Of a stretch of DNA of 64,000 nt, positions 8,651-16,540 are shown in pieces; position 1 is the stretch's first letter, and each line of letters begins with the position of its first letter. Origin of the DNA: Bacteroidales bacterium UBA5281 (GTDB taxonomy: Bacteria; Bacteroidota; Bacteroidia; Bacteroidales; Lentimicrobiaceae); contig DHSR01000032.1 in assembly GCA_002410555.1 (NCBI GenBank), positions 24,704-88,703 of the forward strand, given 5' to 3'. Position numbers and translations under genes: made by a program. The notes beneath the pieces were generated by a model. It made no database searches. It was not told where the DNA came from and saw nothing but the letters and a program-made list of their open reading frames with translations.

Positions 8651-9910
8651 ATGGATCAATCAATTCATATAGGCATTGTTGGCCTGGGTTACGTTGGACT
8701 GCCCCTTGCCGTTGAATTCGGTAAAAAAATGAAAGTTACCGGCTTTGATATCAACCAACAACGGATCGAAGAACTGCGTGCAGGTAACGACCGCACCATG
8801 GAAACTTCGTCTGAAGACCTTAAAGCAGCCATCCAGCTCACGTATACATCCAATCTGGATGATCTGCGTTCGTGCAATCATTACATCATCTCTGTACCCA
8901 CACCCATTGATCACCACAAACGTCCTGACCTCACACCGCTTATCAGGGCATCAGAAAGTGTTGGAAAAGTACTGGAAAAAGGCGACATCGTTATATATGA
9001 ATCAACAGTATATCCCGGCGCCACAGAGGAAGACTGTGTTCCGGTACTGGAAAAATTCAGTGGTTTGATTTATAATAAGGACTTTTTCTGCGGCTATTCT
9101 CCTGAACGCATCAATCCGGGAGATAAAGTTCATACGGTCACCAACATCCTTAAGGTAACTTCTGGTTCCACGCCTGAAATTGCTGAACGGGTAGATCAGC
9201 TATATAAATCGGTCATTACTGCCGGAACCTATAAAGCCAGCTCGCTTAAGGTGGCCGAGGCTGCCAAAGTTATTGAAAACTCTCAGCGCGACATCAACAT
9301 TGCCTTCGTAAATGAACTGGCTATGATCTTTAACCGAATGGGTATTGATACCCAGGAAGTATTGGCCGCAGCCGGTACCAAATGGAATTTTCTGAAATTT
9401 ACTCCCGGGCTGGTGGGTGGCCACTGTATTGGAGTTGACCCTTATTATCTCACCCATAAGGCTCAGGAACTAGGTTATAATCCCGAAATTATTCTGGCGG
9501 GCCGACGGCTTAACGACAATATGGGTTATTATGTTACCAACAGGGTAATCAAACACATGATTAAAAAAGGCCATACCGTAGCCAACAGTAAGGTACTGGT
9601 ACTGGGAATCACTTTTAAAGAAAACTGTCCTGACATCCGAAATTCGAGGGTAATTGACGTAATCTCTGAATTCAGAGAATTCTCCTGCAACGTTGAAGTT
9701 TATGACCCCTGGGCAGATGCTGCAGAGGTAAAGCATGAATATGACATTGATCTTATCCAAGAGCCCGGAGCAAATTACGACGCAGTGGTATTGGCCGTCT
9801 CCCATGAAGAATTCAAGACGCTGGATATGAAATTATTGTGCAATGGAAATGCCGTAATTTATGACATTAAAGGCCTGCTCGATAAGGATCAGGTGGATGA
9901 GCGGCTTTAA
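8651..9910 (+). CDS. tviB: UDP-N-acetylhexosamine 6-dehydrogenase, TviB/WbpO type
   Basis: 419 residues of the UDP-glucose/GDP-mannose dehydrogenase family. The NAD-binding motif is IGIVGLGYVGLPLAVEFG. The catalytic cysteine is C259 in GGHCIGVDPYYLTHK, with upstream YSPERINPGD and AEAAKVIENSQRDINIA. The C-terminal half has the family's second Rossmann domain (GITFKENCPDIRNSR). Similarity from memory is closest to TviB of Vi-antigen synthesis and WbpO, which oxidise UDP-GlcNAc or UDP-GalNAc at C6 to uronic acids. It starts 37 bases after wbpB and ends at a strong terminator, so the two form an operon for surface-polysaccharide precursors. Confidence 0.88.
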   Translation: MDQSIHIGIVGLGYVGLPLAVEFGKKMKVTGFDINQQRIEELRAGNDRTMETSSEDLKAAIQLTYTSNLDDLRSCNHYIISVPTPIDHHKRPDLTPLIRASESVGKVLEKGDIVIYESTVYPGATEEDCVPVLEKFSGLIYNKDFFCGYSPERINPGDKVHTVTNILKVTSGSTPEIAERVDQLYKSVITAGTYKASSLKVAEAAKVIENSQRDINIAFVNELAMIFNRMGIDTQEVLAAAGTKWNFLKFTPGLVGGHCIGVDPYYLTHKAQELGYNPEIILAGRRLNDNMGYYVTNRVIKHMIKKGHTVANSKVLVLGITFKENCPDIRNSRVIDVISEFREFSCNVEVYDPWADAAEVKHEYDIDLIQEPGANYDAVVLAVSHEEFKTLDMKLLCNGNAVIYDIKGLLDKDQVDERL

Positions 9911-9934
9911 GATTTCGCGTCTCTGGATTAAAAC

Positions 9935-9964
9935 ATCCGGTCCATTTTACAGGCCGGATTTTTT
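9935..9964 (+). terminator. Rho-independent terminator of the wbpB-tviB operon
   Basis: A stem ATCCGG/CCGGAT with a 13-base loop is followed by six T. It lies 25 bases after the tviB stop and before the converging OsmC gene. Confidence 0.7.
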
Positions 9965-10010
9965 ATGCGGGAGCAGGAGTGTTGTCCTTATCACAAACTT
10001 TCCCATGGTA

Positions 10011-10400
10011 TTAGCCCAGCTTTACTTGCATTTCAGGAGGTTGAAGCAGGTGGCGTTTTACAGCGCACATGTTGGCTACATTGACCAATGCGGATTTGTA
10101 CTTCTCCGGGAAGTCATCGGTCAGGTGAATAATAATTTCAAGATATGAAATCATATGGGTTTCCGGATCAAACCTCATATTTTGTTCCAGTGTAATGCCT
10201 TCGGTAGAAATTGCCCGCTTATCGCAAAAAGACTTTACGTAAATACCGGCACAGGTACCAATAGAAGCCAGGAACAAATCAAAGGGGGCGGGTGCAGAGC
10301 CATCGCCTCCGACACCTGCAGGCTGATCGGTAGTAATGTTGTAGCCGTTGTATTGTGCGATTACCTTCTTCTTACCTTCAAAGAAAATTTTCATGTTCAT
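10011..10400 (-). CDS. OsmC-family protein
   Basis: 129 residues, the usual length for OsmC/Ohr-like proteins. The family's two redox-type cysteines can be placed in FLASIGTCAGIYVKSFC (first, on the central helix) and NVANMCAVKRHL (second, near the C-terminus). Family members are small cytoplasmic dimers that reduce organic hydroperoxides, or related proteins without proven peroxidase activity. The extra cysteine five residues after the first and the missing CP motif around the second make it closer to the uncharacterised YhfA-like group than to true Ohr. Its start codon lies next to a dispersed repeat. Confidence 0.8.
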   Translation of the reverse strand: MNMKIFFEGKKKVIAQYNGYNITTDQPAGVGGDGSAPAPFDLFLASIGTCAGIYVKSFCDKRAISTEGITLEQNMRFDPETHMISYLEIIIHLTDDFPEKYKSALVNVANMCAVKRHLLQPPEMQVKLG

Positions 10401-10417
10401 GATTAACTCTAGATTAA

Positions 10418-10565
10418 CATTAGAGACCGATTAAAACTCTTTTTTATGGCAATGATTCATCACTTCATATAGCTTTTAGTGATCAGGGTATTGGGGTTGG
10501 GAGGGAAAGGAGCTTTCTCCCAACCGGAATCCCTCTTAAGTCATTCATTCAGATCGAAGTGATGG
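10418..10565 (+). repeat. Dispersed double-hairpin repeat, copy 1
   Basis: This intergenic segment aligns with the reverse complement of 32134-32324. Shared blocks, in order, are CATTAGAGACCGATTAAAA, ATGGCAA..ATTCATCACTTCA, ATAGCTTTTAGT, ATTGGGG.TGGGAGG, a CTCCCA arm, and TCATTCAGA.CGAAG.GATG. The central hairpin pairs 10495-10503 with 10517-10525. Copy 1 lacks about 30 bases of the left outer arm present in copy 2. No reading frame spans it. Confidence 0.8.
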
Positions 10566-10630
10566 ACTTTTTCATTTATCGGTCACTATTGATTGATTAA
10601 GTATTTATTAAAGCACAGACATTTTGCCAA

Positions 10631-11815
10631 TCAAATAAAGGTCAGGCTTACTTCTTTTAAAAATTTATCTTCGAGCAGCCGGGCAATGCGCTTCACCACC
10701 GTGCGGCGTATTTCGAGTTCAACTGGCAAATTAGGATCCTGATGGGCAATATTAATCCGGGTACCTATCAGAAAATGAATTTCATCACTTTCAAGCAGCA
10801 TTTTTACTATCCGGTCGGCAGGACCTTTGGATAAACGTGTTGTGCTATTGTACTGTTTAAGAATTTCAGTTACTTTGCCCAGGGTAAGAATGCCTTCAGT
10901 AATCAAATCTGCTCCTTCCATATAGGAAACCGGCGGCAGGTCAGGATCATCAAAATTAAAACTGTCTTCGATTTCACGATTAAGTACCCGTGCAATAATA
11001 TCTGCAGTTGTGGCACCGCAGATCACTTTTTTACCTTTAAAATCATTTACCATATTGGCAAACACCACGTCATTTTCCATTTCAAAGGGCGGCCCGGTGC
11101 ATATCATCATTTGACGGGGTTCTCTGAAATATACCACCCCACAACTGGTATCATCCATAGGCATATAGGCATCATTCAGATTGGCCATATTTACCACTTT
11201 ATGCGCAAGATTAAGGGCAGAAATATCTGGTTCGTTATTGACCAGTTCATGTACATAGGTTAAGACATTGTCTCTGCCCCAGCCAAAAAGATATTTGCCT
11301 CCACCCAGCCCTGATTGGGCCACGCCATCGCTCATTACGATGATTCGGTCTTCCTTTTCGGGATAGAATTCGCAACTTTTCAACTCTTTACCTGCATTTT
11401 TGTCGCCGCTGAGCATAACACAGGCCCATTCAGGTTCGAAAACGTCTGTACCCCGCATTACAATGGTTTGTGGATTATCGTATTCCAGAATACTCACCTT
11501 GCCATCCACCTCTATATCCAAAATGGTAAATGTGGCGTAGCTCATTTTTCGTTCGCTACATACGGGCAATGTATTCATAATAATTTCCGCAATACGGTTG
11601 AGTTCTTTGTGTTCCAGGGTAAAGTTGAGTGCCATGGTAGCCGTTAGGGTGGCCAGCATATTGGCTTTCACACCATGACCCATGCCATCAGAGAGCACAA
11701 CAATGATCCGGTTTTCCTCTTTTATCCGGCGTGAAAGAAAAACATCGCCACAGATACGCGACTCATGATGGTTGCGCAATTCGGCATTTACTTCAATATA
11801 GAAGCGGTCGTTCAT
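10631..11815 (-). CDS. SpoIIE-type PP2C phosphatase of the sensory-hydrogenase operon
   Basis: 394 residues. Residues 1 to about 245 form a SpoIIE-type PP2C phosphatase: the metal-binding aspartates appear as LSDGMGHG (D43), VMSDGVAQSG (about 165) and MDDTSCGVVYF (about 230). These enzymes remove phosphate from serine or threonine of partner proteins. The remaining 150 residues, starting near QMMICTGPPFEME, are a second domain I do not recognise; it contains VICGATTADIIARVL and TEGILTLG. The start codon overlaps the stop of the sensory hydrogenase gene by ATGA, implying coupled translation. I infer that it is the output of the PAS-type hydrogen sensor. Its target is not visible. Confidence 0.85.
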   Translation of the reverse strand: MNDRFYIEVNAELRNHHESRICGDVFLSRRIKEENRIIVVLSDGMGHGVKANMLATLTATMALNFTLEHKELNRIAEIIMNTLPVCSERKMSYATFTILDIEVDGKVSILEYDNPQTIVMRGTDVFEPEWACVMLSGDKNAGKELKSCEFYPEKEDRIIVMSDGVAQSGLGGGKYLFGWGRDNVLTYVHELVNNEPDISALNLAHKVVNMANLNDAYMPMDDTSCGVVYFREPRQMMICTGPPFEMENDVVFANMVNDFKGKKVICGATTADIIARVLNREIEDSFNFDDPDLPPVSYMEGADLITEGILTLGKVTEILKQYNSTTRLSKGPADRIVKMLLESDEIHFLIGTRINIAHQDPNLPVELEIRRTVVKRIARLLEDKFLKEVSLTFI

Positions 11816-13689
11816 GGTTTCTGCTGGCTTTTACCGGACTTATGCGATTCGATAATTGAGTTAAGCATGCGTTCGGTTTTTGAAGCGCCTTCACCCAGCA
11901 GGAAAGCGATTTGCTGCACCAGGTTGAGGTTCTCATCAATTACTTCGGTAACCCGGTTAATCACCTCTTCTTTCCGGACTTCGGGCAGATACATGTCGCG
12001 CAATACGGCACCGGCGATTTCGCCTTTTTTAATGGAAAAGACAGAAACATTCAGCAGGCGGTCACCCAAAGGAACATCACGGTTTAATAAATTTTCGTTG
12101 TTGGAAATTACCGAAGTAAAAAGTTTATATATTTGAAAAGGAACCAGGGTCTTTAAATCTGCACCTACCAGGCCAGGGATAATGTCGTTGATATCGGCTG
12201 CATCCTCACCCAGAATATTAATGAAGCTCTGGTTTGATTCAATTACTTTTAAGCTGGAATCCACAATCACAATGGCACTGGGCAATTTTTGCAACATTGC
12301 AGAAGTACGTTCAAGTGCCTCCTGGGCAAGCTGTTGCTCCTGCCTGGCCTTCTGCTCTGAAGTTAACAAAGCATCCTGAGTTCGGTTTAGTTTTTCGTTG
12401 GTTTGTTTCAGGGCTTTAATAAAATCATGCTTACTTTTGAGTGAATAGGTAATGCACATGTCGGTTTTGGTAAGTCCTTTGGCTACATTCACCGCAAATT
12501 CATGGCAGGATTCATAGCCACAGGCACCACAACCCAGTTTTTCACTTTCCTGATTCTTTCCGATAACCTTAAGTATTTCTTCCACTTTGGCCTCAGGTGG
12601 ATCGGGCAATCGTTGGTCATCAACGGTGAACAGGGCATTAAAATCAATAGTTGCAGCGTGTTTCCCACATGCTTTTTCCCAGGTATTAACATTAAAATCT
12701 TTCAGTTTCTTATTGGCATAATCTGTTACCAGCGTTTTTCGGGCAAATTTCTTTCCACCCTTGGAAGTTCCCGGCCCCATCAAACAACCTTCGCAATAGA
12801 AGAGATTAAAATTTTTGCGGATGAACTCAATTCTGGTTTCAAATTCACGAATGGCCTCCAAAACATCATCGCGACCCTCAGCAGTAATGGTACTGCCATT
12901 CATCAGGTCTTCGCTCAGGCCTGCTGCCTGTAACAGGCCATTACTGACCGCATATAATGAACCTTTATAGCCCAGGGGCGGATCAAAATCAGAGTATTCG
13001 ACGGTACTCTCCTTGATATTGAATTCCTGAAATAAATTTCTCAATTCCACAAAAGTAAGCACGGCATCTACTTTAGAGCTTCCATCAAACCGAAGTGCCT
13101 CATCTTTTGCTCCGATGCAGGGGCCTATGTATACTACTTTGGTTGAGGGGCCATAAAGCTGGCGTGCTAACTGCGCGGTAGCAATCATCGGTGAAACAAT
13201 GGGGGCAAGATTATCTATGAGTTCAGGATGGAATTTTTCAATCAATGACACTACCGGCGGACAGTTGGTGGTAATGTAATACCGCCCCAGAAAGTTGGTA
13301 AAGAGTTCGCGGTATTTCCCTGCAACCATATCAACCCCAAAGGAAACTTCATTTACGTAATCAAAGCCCAGTTCACGAATCATACGCACAAATTTGCGAT
13401 AATCAGTAATGTCGTCAAACTCACCGGATATGCTTGGAGCCACGATGGCGGCCACTTTTTCGTCCGAAGCAAGCAATTCCTTTACCTCCCGGGTGCCATC
13501 GCGATAGCTTATGGCATCCGGAGCGCAAACCACCACACAACTGCCGCAACCTATGCACCTGTCATGAATTACAACAGGCACCTCCTGATTGGCTTTTACC
13601 TGAATGGCGTTCACAGGACACACACGAACACAGGCATAGCAAATCTTGCATTTAGCACTATCAATACTAATTAAAGGGCTTGCCATCAT
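11812..13689 (-). CDS. hydS: Sensory [FeFe]-hydrogenase homologue with PAS domain
   Basis: 625 residues. Two [4Fe-4S] ferredoxin motifs use C14-C17-C20-C24 and C45-C48-C51-C55. Residues about 75-345 are a [FeFe]-hydrogenase H-domain with altered signatures: TTNCPPVV (C143) in place of TSCCPxW, IGPCIGAKDE (C191) in place of MPCxxK, and YCEGCLMGPG (C299, C302) in place of CxxGCxxG. A further Fe-S domain (CGACGYESCHEFA) precedes a coiled coil and a PAS domain at roughly 455-560. This matches the sensory (HydS, group C) class, thought to sense H2 rather than turn it over quickly. It sits between a thioredoxin-like ferredoxin and a SpoIIE phosphatase, all translationally close. The Lys next to the active site of catalytic enzymes aligns with Ala194. 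Confidence 0.85.
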   Translation of the reverse strand: MMASPLISIDSAKCKICYACVRVCPVNAIQVKANQEVPVVIHDRCIGCGSCVVVCAPDAISYRDGTREVKELLASDEKVAAIVAPSISGEFDDITDYRKFVRMIRELGFDYVNEVSFGVDMVAGKYRELFTNFLGRYYITTNCPPVVSLIEKFHPELIDNLAPIVSPMIATAQLARQLYGPSTKVVYIGPCIGAKDEALRFDGSSKVDAVLTFVELRNLFQEFNIKESTVEYSDFDPPLGYKGSLYAVSNGLLQAAGLSEDLMNGSTITAEGRDDVLEAIREFETRIEFIRKNFNLFYCEGCLMGPGTSKGGKKFARKTLVTDYANKKLKDFNVNTWEKACGKHAATIDFNALFTVDDQRLPDPPEAKVEEILKVIGKNQESEKLGCGACGYESCHEFAVNVAKGLTKTDMCITYSLKSKHDFIKALKQTNEKLNRTQDALLTSEQKARQEQQLAQEALERTSAMLQKLPSAIVIVDSSLKVIESNQSFINILGEDAADINDIIPGLVGADLKTLVPFQIYKLFTSVISNNENLLNRDVPLGDRLLNVSVFSIKKGEIAGAVLRDMYLPEVRKEEVINRVTEVIDENLNLVQQIAFLLGEGASKTERMLNSIIESHKSGKSQQKP

Positions 13690-13709
13690 CAGTTTTGGTT
13701 TCTCGTTAA

Positions 13710-13973
13710 TTATAAGCCGGAGCTTCGTTTTCCAAACAGATCGTTTAGTACGACCATTAGTTCTTCCTCGGTAAGCAGGGTATAATGCTTTCCATCAATC
13801 TTTAATGATGGTCCGATATCACATTTACCAAAACAGTGCGCTCCGTGAAAATGTACCAGATGCCTGAGATTATGATCTCCCAGATATTGATCAATAGTTT
13901 TCACCAGCTTTTTGTTCCCCCGCGAAAAGCAGGAACTGCCAAGACAGATTTGTATGTCGATTTTAGGCTCCAT
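13710..13973 (-). CDS. Thioredoxin-like [2Fe-2S] ferredoxin
   Basis: 87 residues, matching the C-terminal [2Fe-2S] half of NuoE/HydC. The four cluster cysteines are visible as ICLGSSCFSRG near residue 10 and HCFGKCDIGP near residue 47. It has no signal peptide and would be a small soluble electron carrier. It is the first gene of the leftward operon, 20 bases before hydS, so it probably passes electrons to or from the sensory hydrogenase. This is inference. Stand-alone copies of this fold are common in [FeFe]-hydrogenase gene neighbourhoods. Confidence 0.8.
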   Translation of the reverse strand: MEPKIDIQICLGSSCFSRGNKKLVKTIDQYLGDHNLRHLVHFHGAHCFGKCDIGPSLKIDGKHYTLLTEEELMVVLNDLFGKRSSGL

Positions 13974-13980
13974 TATGCAA

Positions 13981-13988
13981 CAAAAATA
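13981..13988 (-). promoter_or_regulatory. Possible -7 box of the leftward hydS operon
   Basis: The minus strand reads TATTTTTG, a full TAnnTTTG match, only 7 bases before the ferredoxin ATG. If used, the transcript would be nearly leaderless. No -33 element fits well, so it could be chance in an AT-rich region. Confidence 0.3.
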
Positions 13989-13992
13989 GACA

Positions 13993-14041
13993 TTTTAACA
14001 AAATAATTGTGAAAACATTAACATTGTTAATAAAATAACAG
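13993..14041. promoter_or_regulatory. Tandem Rex-type operator palindromes between the divergent hydrogenase operons
   Basis: Three overlapping imperfect palindromes lie in the 134-bp divergent gap. Positions 14024-14041 read TTGTTA-N6-TAACAG and 14007-14024 read TTGTGA-N6-TAACAT, each close to the Rex operator form TTGTGA/TTGTTA-N6-TAACAA/TCACAA. Positions 13993-14015 form a third, TTTTAACAAAA-T-AATTGTGAAAA, sharing the TTGTGA half. A weak -7 box (TAATTTTA, 14042-14049) directly follows the right-hand site. Rex is encoded in the rightward operon, so NADH-responsive autoregulation is plausible. This is a prediction by eye. Confidence 0.55.
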
Positions 14042-14107
14042 TAATTTTATGCTGTGAAACCATTATTATGGGTTGGATACAAATATACAACAAAATACGG
14101 AAATATT

Positions 14108-14578
14108 ATGGCTGATATATTGGATGAAATCATAGAACGTCACGTAAACATACAGCGTGACGGGTTGATACCCCTGCTGCAGGAGGTGCAGTCATCACAA
14201 GGTTTCTTATCAGAAGAAGCCATTATACGTATTGGAGCCTCTATGGAATTGCCCACCAGTAAAATATATGGTGTGGCCACCTTCTACGATCAGTTCAGGT
14301 TTGAACCCCGCGGGAAGGTCCATTTTCAAATATGCCATGGAACCACCTGTCACATCAATCATTCAATGAGAATTCTTCAGGAAATTGAACGATTATTAAA
14401 AATAAAGCCCGGCCAAACCACACGCGATGGTATATTCAGTGTAGATGCAACCAGTTGTATGGGTGCCTGCAGTCTGTCACCCGTAATAAAAGTGAACGAT
14501 ACCTACTATCACGATGTTTCGCCTGCTGATCTCAAGGAAATTATTGAAAAGTCCAAATCAAAATCTCTTCATCCATGA
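14108..14578 (+). CDS. hydC: HydC/NuoE-type [2Fe-2S] subunit of the NAD-linked hydrogenase
   Basis: 156 residues from the ATG at 14108. A GTG at 14054 would add 18 residues, but the weak -7 box and inferred transcript start argue for the ATG. The N-terminal helical half resembles NuoE. The C-terminal thioredoxin-like half carries a [2Fe-2S] cluster through CHGTTC and CMGAC. In HydABC-type enzymes this subunit passes electrons alongside the flavin subunit. Its stop overlaps the hydB start (ATGA), indicating coupled translation. Confidence 0.9.
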   Translation: MADILDEIIERHVNIQRDGLIPLLQEVQSSQGFLSEEAIIRIGASMELPTSKIYGVATFYDQFRFEPRGKVHFQICHGTTCHINHSMRILQEIERLLKIKPGQTTRDGIFSVDATSCMGACSLSPVIKVNDTYYHDVSPADLKEIIEKSKSKSLHP

Positions 14579-16521
14579 CGGAAACCATTGTAGCCCCGCC
14601 AAAAGAAATTGTTGATTACCTGCTATACTCCAGACATGGCAGCACCAATGCAATGATGGAAGATTACCTGAACAGGCTAAGACGTGATAAAGTAGACCGT
14701 CCGGTTATTTTTGTGGGGATGGGTACCTGTGGCATCGTAGCTGGCGCAGCCAACACCCTGACCTCAGTTAAAAACTATCTGAATGAGAAGAATATCAATG
14801 CCGAAGTGGTTGAGGTGGGTTGTATTGGATTGTGTGCACATGAACCCATTGTTGACATACAGCTTCCGGGAAAACGGAGACTGGCCCTATCGAGGGTAAA
14901 GGGGGAAATGGTGGAGAACATGCTGGACAATGTGTTGAATTATGAGGTTCCAACCTACAATGTGCTGGGTCAGTATTCACATACAAGTCAGGAAGCCTGG
15001 GAAGGGGTTACCCATCTTGGCGACCTTCCGTTTTTCAGACTGCAACACCGGCTGGTTCTTAAAAATTGCGGAGTAATTGACCCATCTTCTCTCGAAGAAT
15101 ACCTGGCTCATGGTGGATATGGGGCATTGGAACGTGTTTTGCGCAATTATGCCCCTTCCAAAGTATGCGATATTGTAGAGGAAAGCGGACTGAGGGGCCG
15201 GGGAGGCGGCGGATTCAACACGGGTCGAAAATGGAAAATCGCCCTCAATGCCCCGGGTGATGAAAAATATATGGTTTGCAATGGTGATGAGAGTGATCCC
15301 GGGGCATTTATGGACCGGGCCATCGTGGAAGGTGATCCTCACCGGTTAATAGAAGGTCTGGCTATTGCGGCATATGCTATCAATTCGGGCAAGGCATTTA
15401 TTTATATACGTGCTGAATATGCCGTTGCAGTTGAGCGCCTGAGGCATGCCCTGGAACAGGCGACACAAGCCGGAATCCTGGGTTATAATATTATGAACAG
15501 CGGATTTAACCTGAGCATTCAGGTACGTGAAGGAGCAGGAGCTTTTGTATGCGGTGAAGAAACCGCCCTGATTTCCAGCATCGAAGGAAAAAGAGGAATG
15601 CCCGGACCCAAGCCACCTTTTCCGGCCACCAGAGGATTGTTTGGACGGCCCACTGTAGTCAACAACGTTGAAACACTGGTAAATATTCCTCCAATTATTG
15701 ACAATGGACCCGACTGGTTTGCAGGCATTGGAACGGAAAAAAGCAAAGGTACCAAGGTTTTTGCACTTGCAGGAAATATCACCAACACTGGCCTCGTTGA
15801 GGTAAACATGGGCACCACCTTAAAAACTCTCGTTTACACCATAGGCGGGGGAATAAAAAATGGCAAAAACCTGAAAGCCATTCAATTTGGTGGACCTTCG
15901 GGAAGCTGCCTGCCCGAAAAAAGCTTAGATGTAAGCATTGATTATGAATCGCTGACTGAAGCGGGAACAATAATGGGTTCAGGCGGCCTGGTGGTGATGG
16001 ATGAAGACACCTGCATGGTGGACATTGTTAAGTTCTTTACCGATTTTCTGCAACAGGCCAGTTGTGGGAAGTGTATTCCCTGCCGCGAAGGTTCACGCCG
16101 GTTACACGAAATACTGGAGAACATTACCAGAAGACCAGTGAATGAATCGGGTCATGAAACCCTGGAAAGATTTAAGGGCGTATTGCAGCTTGAAAACCTT
16201 GCAGAGGTGATGCGGGATACTTCACTCTGCGGGCTGGGACAAACCGCTCCCAATCCCTTGTTAAGTGCCTTAAAACATTTTCGCGAAGAATTTGAAGAGC
16301 ATATATTCGACCGCAAGTGCCGGGCAGGAGTATGTAAAGATTTGAGGGTGTTTGCCATTGATGTTGAAAAATGCACCGGTTGTACCATTTGCGCCCGAAA
16401 ATGCCCCACTATGGCCATTATCGGAGCACCACGTACACCTCATTTTATTATTGAAGACAAATGTATTGGCTGCGGAATTTGTTTTGACGTATGTAAGTTT
16501 GTTGCAGTAATCATAAAATAA
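14575..16521 (+). CDS. hydB: HydB/NuoF-type flavin and NADH-binding hydrogenase subunit
   Basis: 648 residues. The domain order is an N-terminal thioredoxin-like [2Fe-2S] domain (GTCGIVAGA, GCIGLCAHEP), the NuoF FMN/NADH domain (GLRGRGGGGFNTGRKW, then CNGDESDPGAFMDR), an SLBB-like domain, a [4Fe-4S] site (CGKCIPCREGS plus a later cysteine), and two C-terminal [4Fe-4S] motifs (CTGCTICARKCP and CIGCGICFDVC). This is the full layout of the HydB subunit of trimeric electron-bifurcating hydrogenases, which couple NADH and ferredoxin to H2. Whether this enzyme bifurcates cannot be decided from sequence. Confidence 0.93.
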   Translation: MTETIVAPPKEIVDYLLYSRHGSTNAMMEDYLNRLRRDKVDRPVIFVGMGTCGIVAGAANTLTSVKNYLNEKNINAEVVEVGCIGLCAHEPIVDIQLPGKRRLALSRVKGEMVENMLDNVLNYEVPTYNVLGQYSHTSQEAWEGVTHLGDLPFFRLQHRLVLKNCGVIDPSSLEEYLAHGGYGALERVLRNYAPSKVCDIVEESGLRGRGGGGFNTGRKWKIALNAPGDEKYMVCNGDESDPGAFMDRAIVEGDPHRLIEGLAIAAYAINSGKAFIYIRAEYAVAVERLRHALEQATQAGILGYNIMNSGFNLSIQVREGAGAFVCGEETALISSIEGKRGMPGPKPPFPATRGLFGRPTVVNNVETLVNIPPIIDNGPDWFAGIGTEKSKGTKVFALAGNITNTGLVEVNMGTTLKTLVYTIGGGIKNGKNLKAIQFGGPSGSCLPEKSLDVSIDYESLTEAGTIMGSGGLVVMDEDTCMVDIVKFFTDFLQQASCGKCIPCREGSRRLHEILENITRRPVNESGHETLERFKGVLQLENLAEVMRDTSLCGLGQTAPNPLLSALKHFREEFEEHIFDRKCRAGVCKDLRVFAIDVEKCTGCTICARKCPTMAIIGAPRTPHFIIEDKCIGCGICFDVCKFVAVIIK

Positions 16522-16540
16522 ACAATAAAAGTCGAGAGCG

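Noticed and set aside
11812..13689. Sensor-type H-domain proteins as additional catalytic hydrogenases
   Set aside because: L1, L2 and L3 motifs differ from catalytic ones and each protein ends in a signalling module, so a sensing role is preferred.
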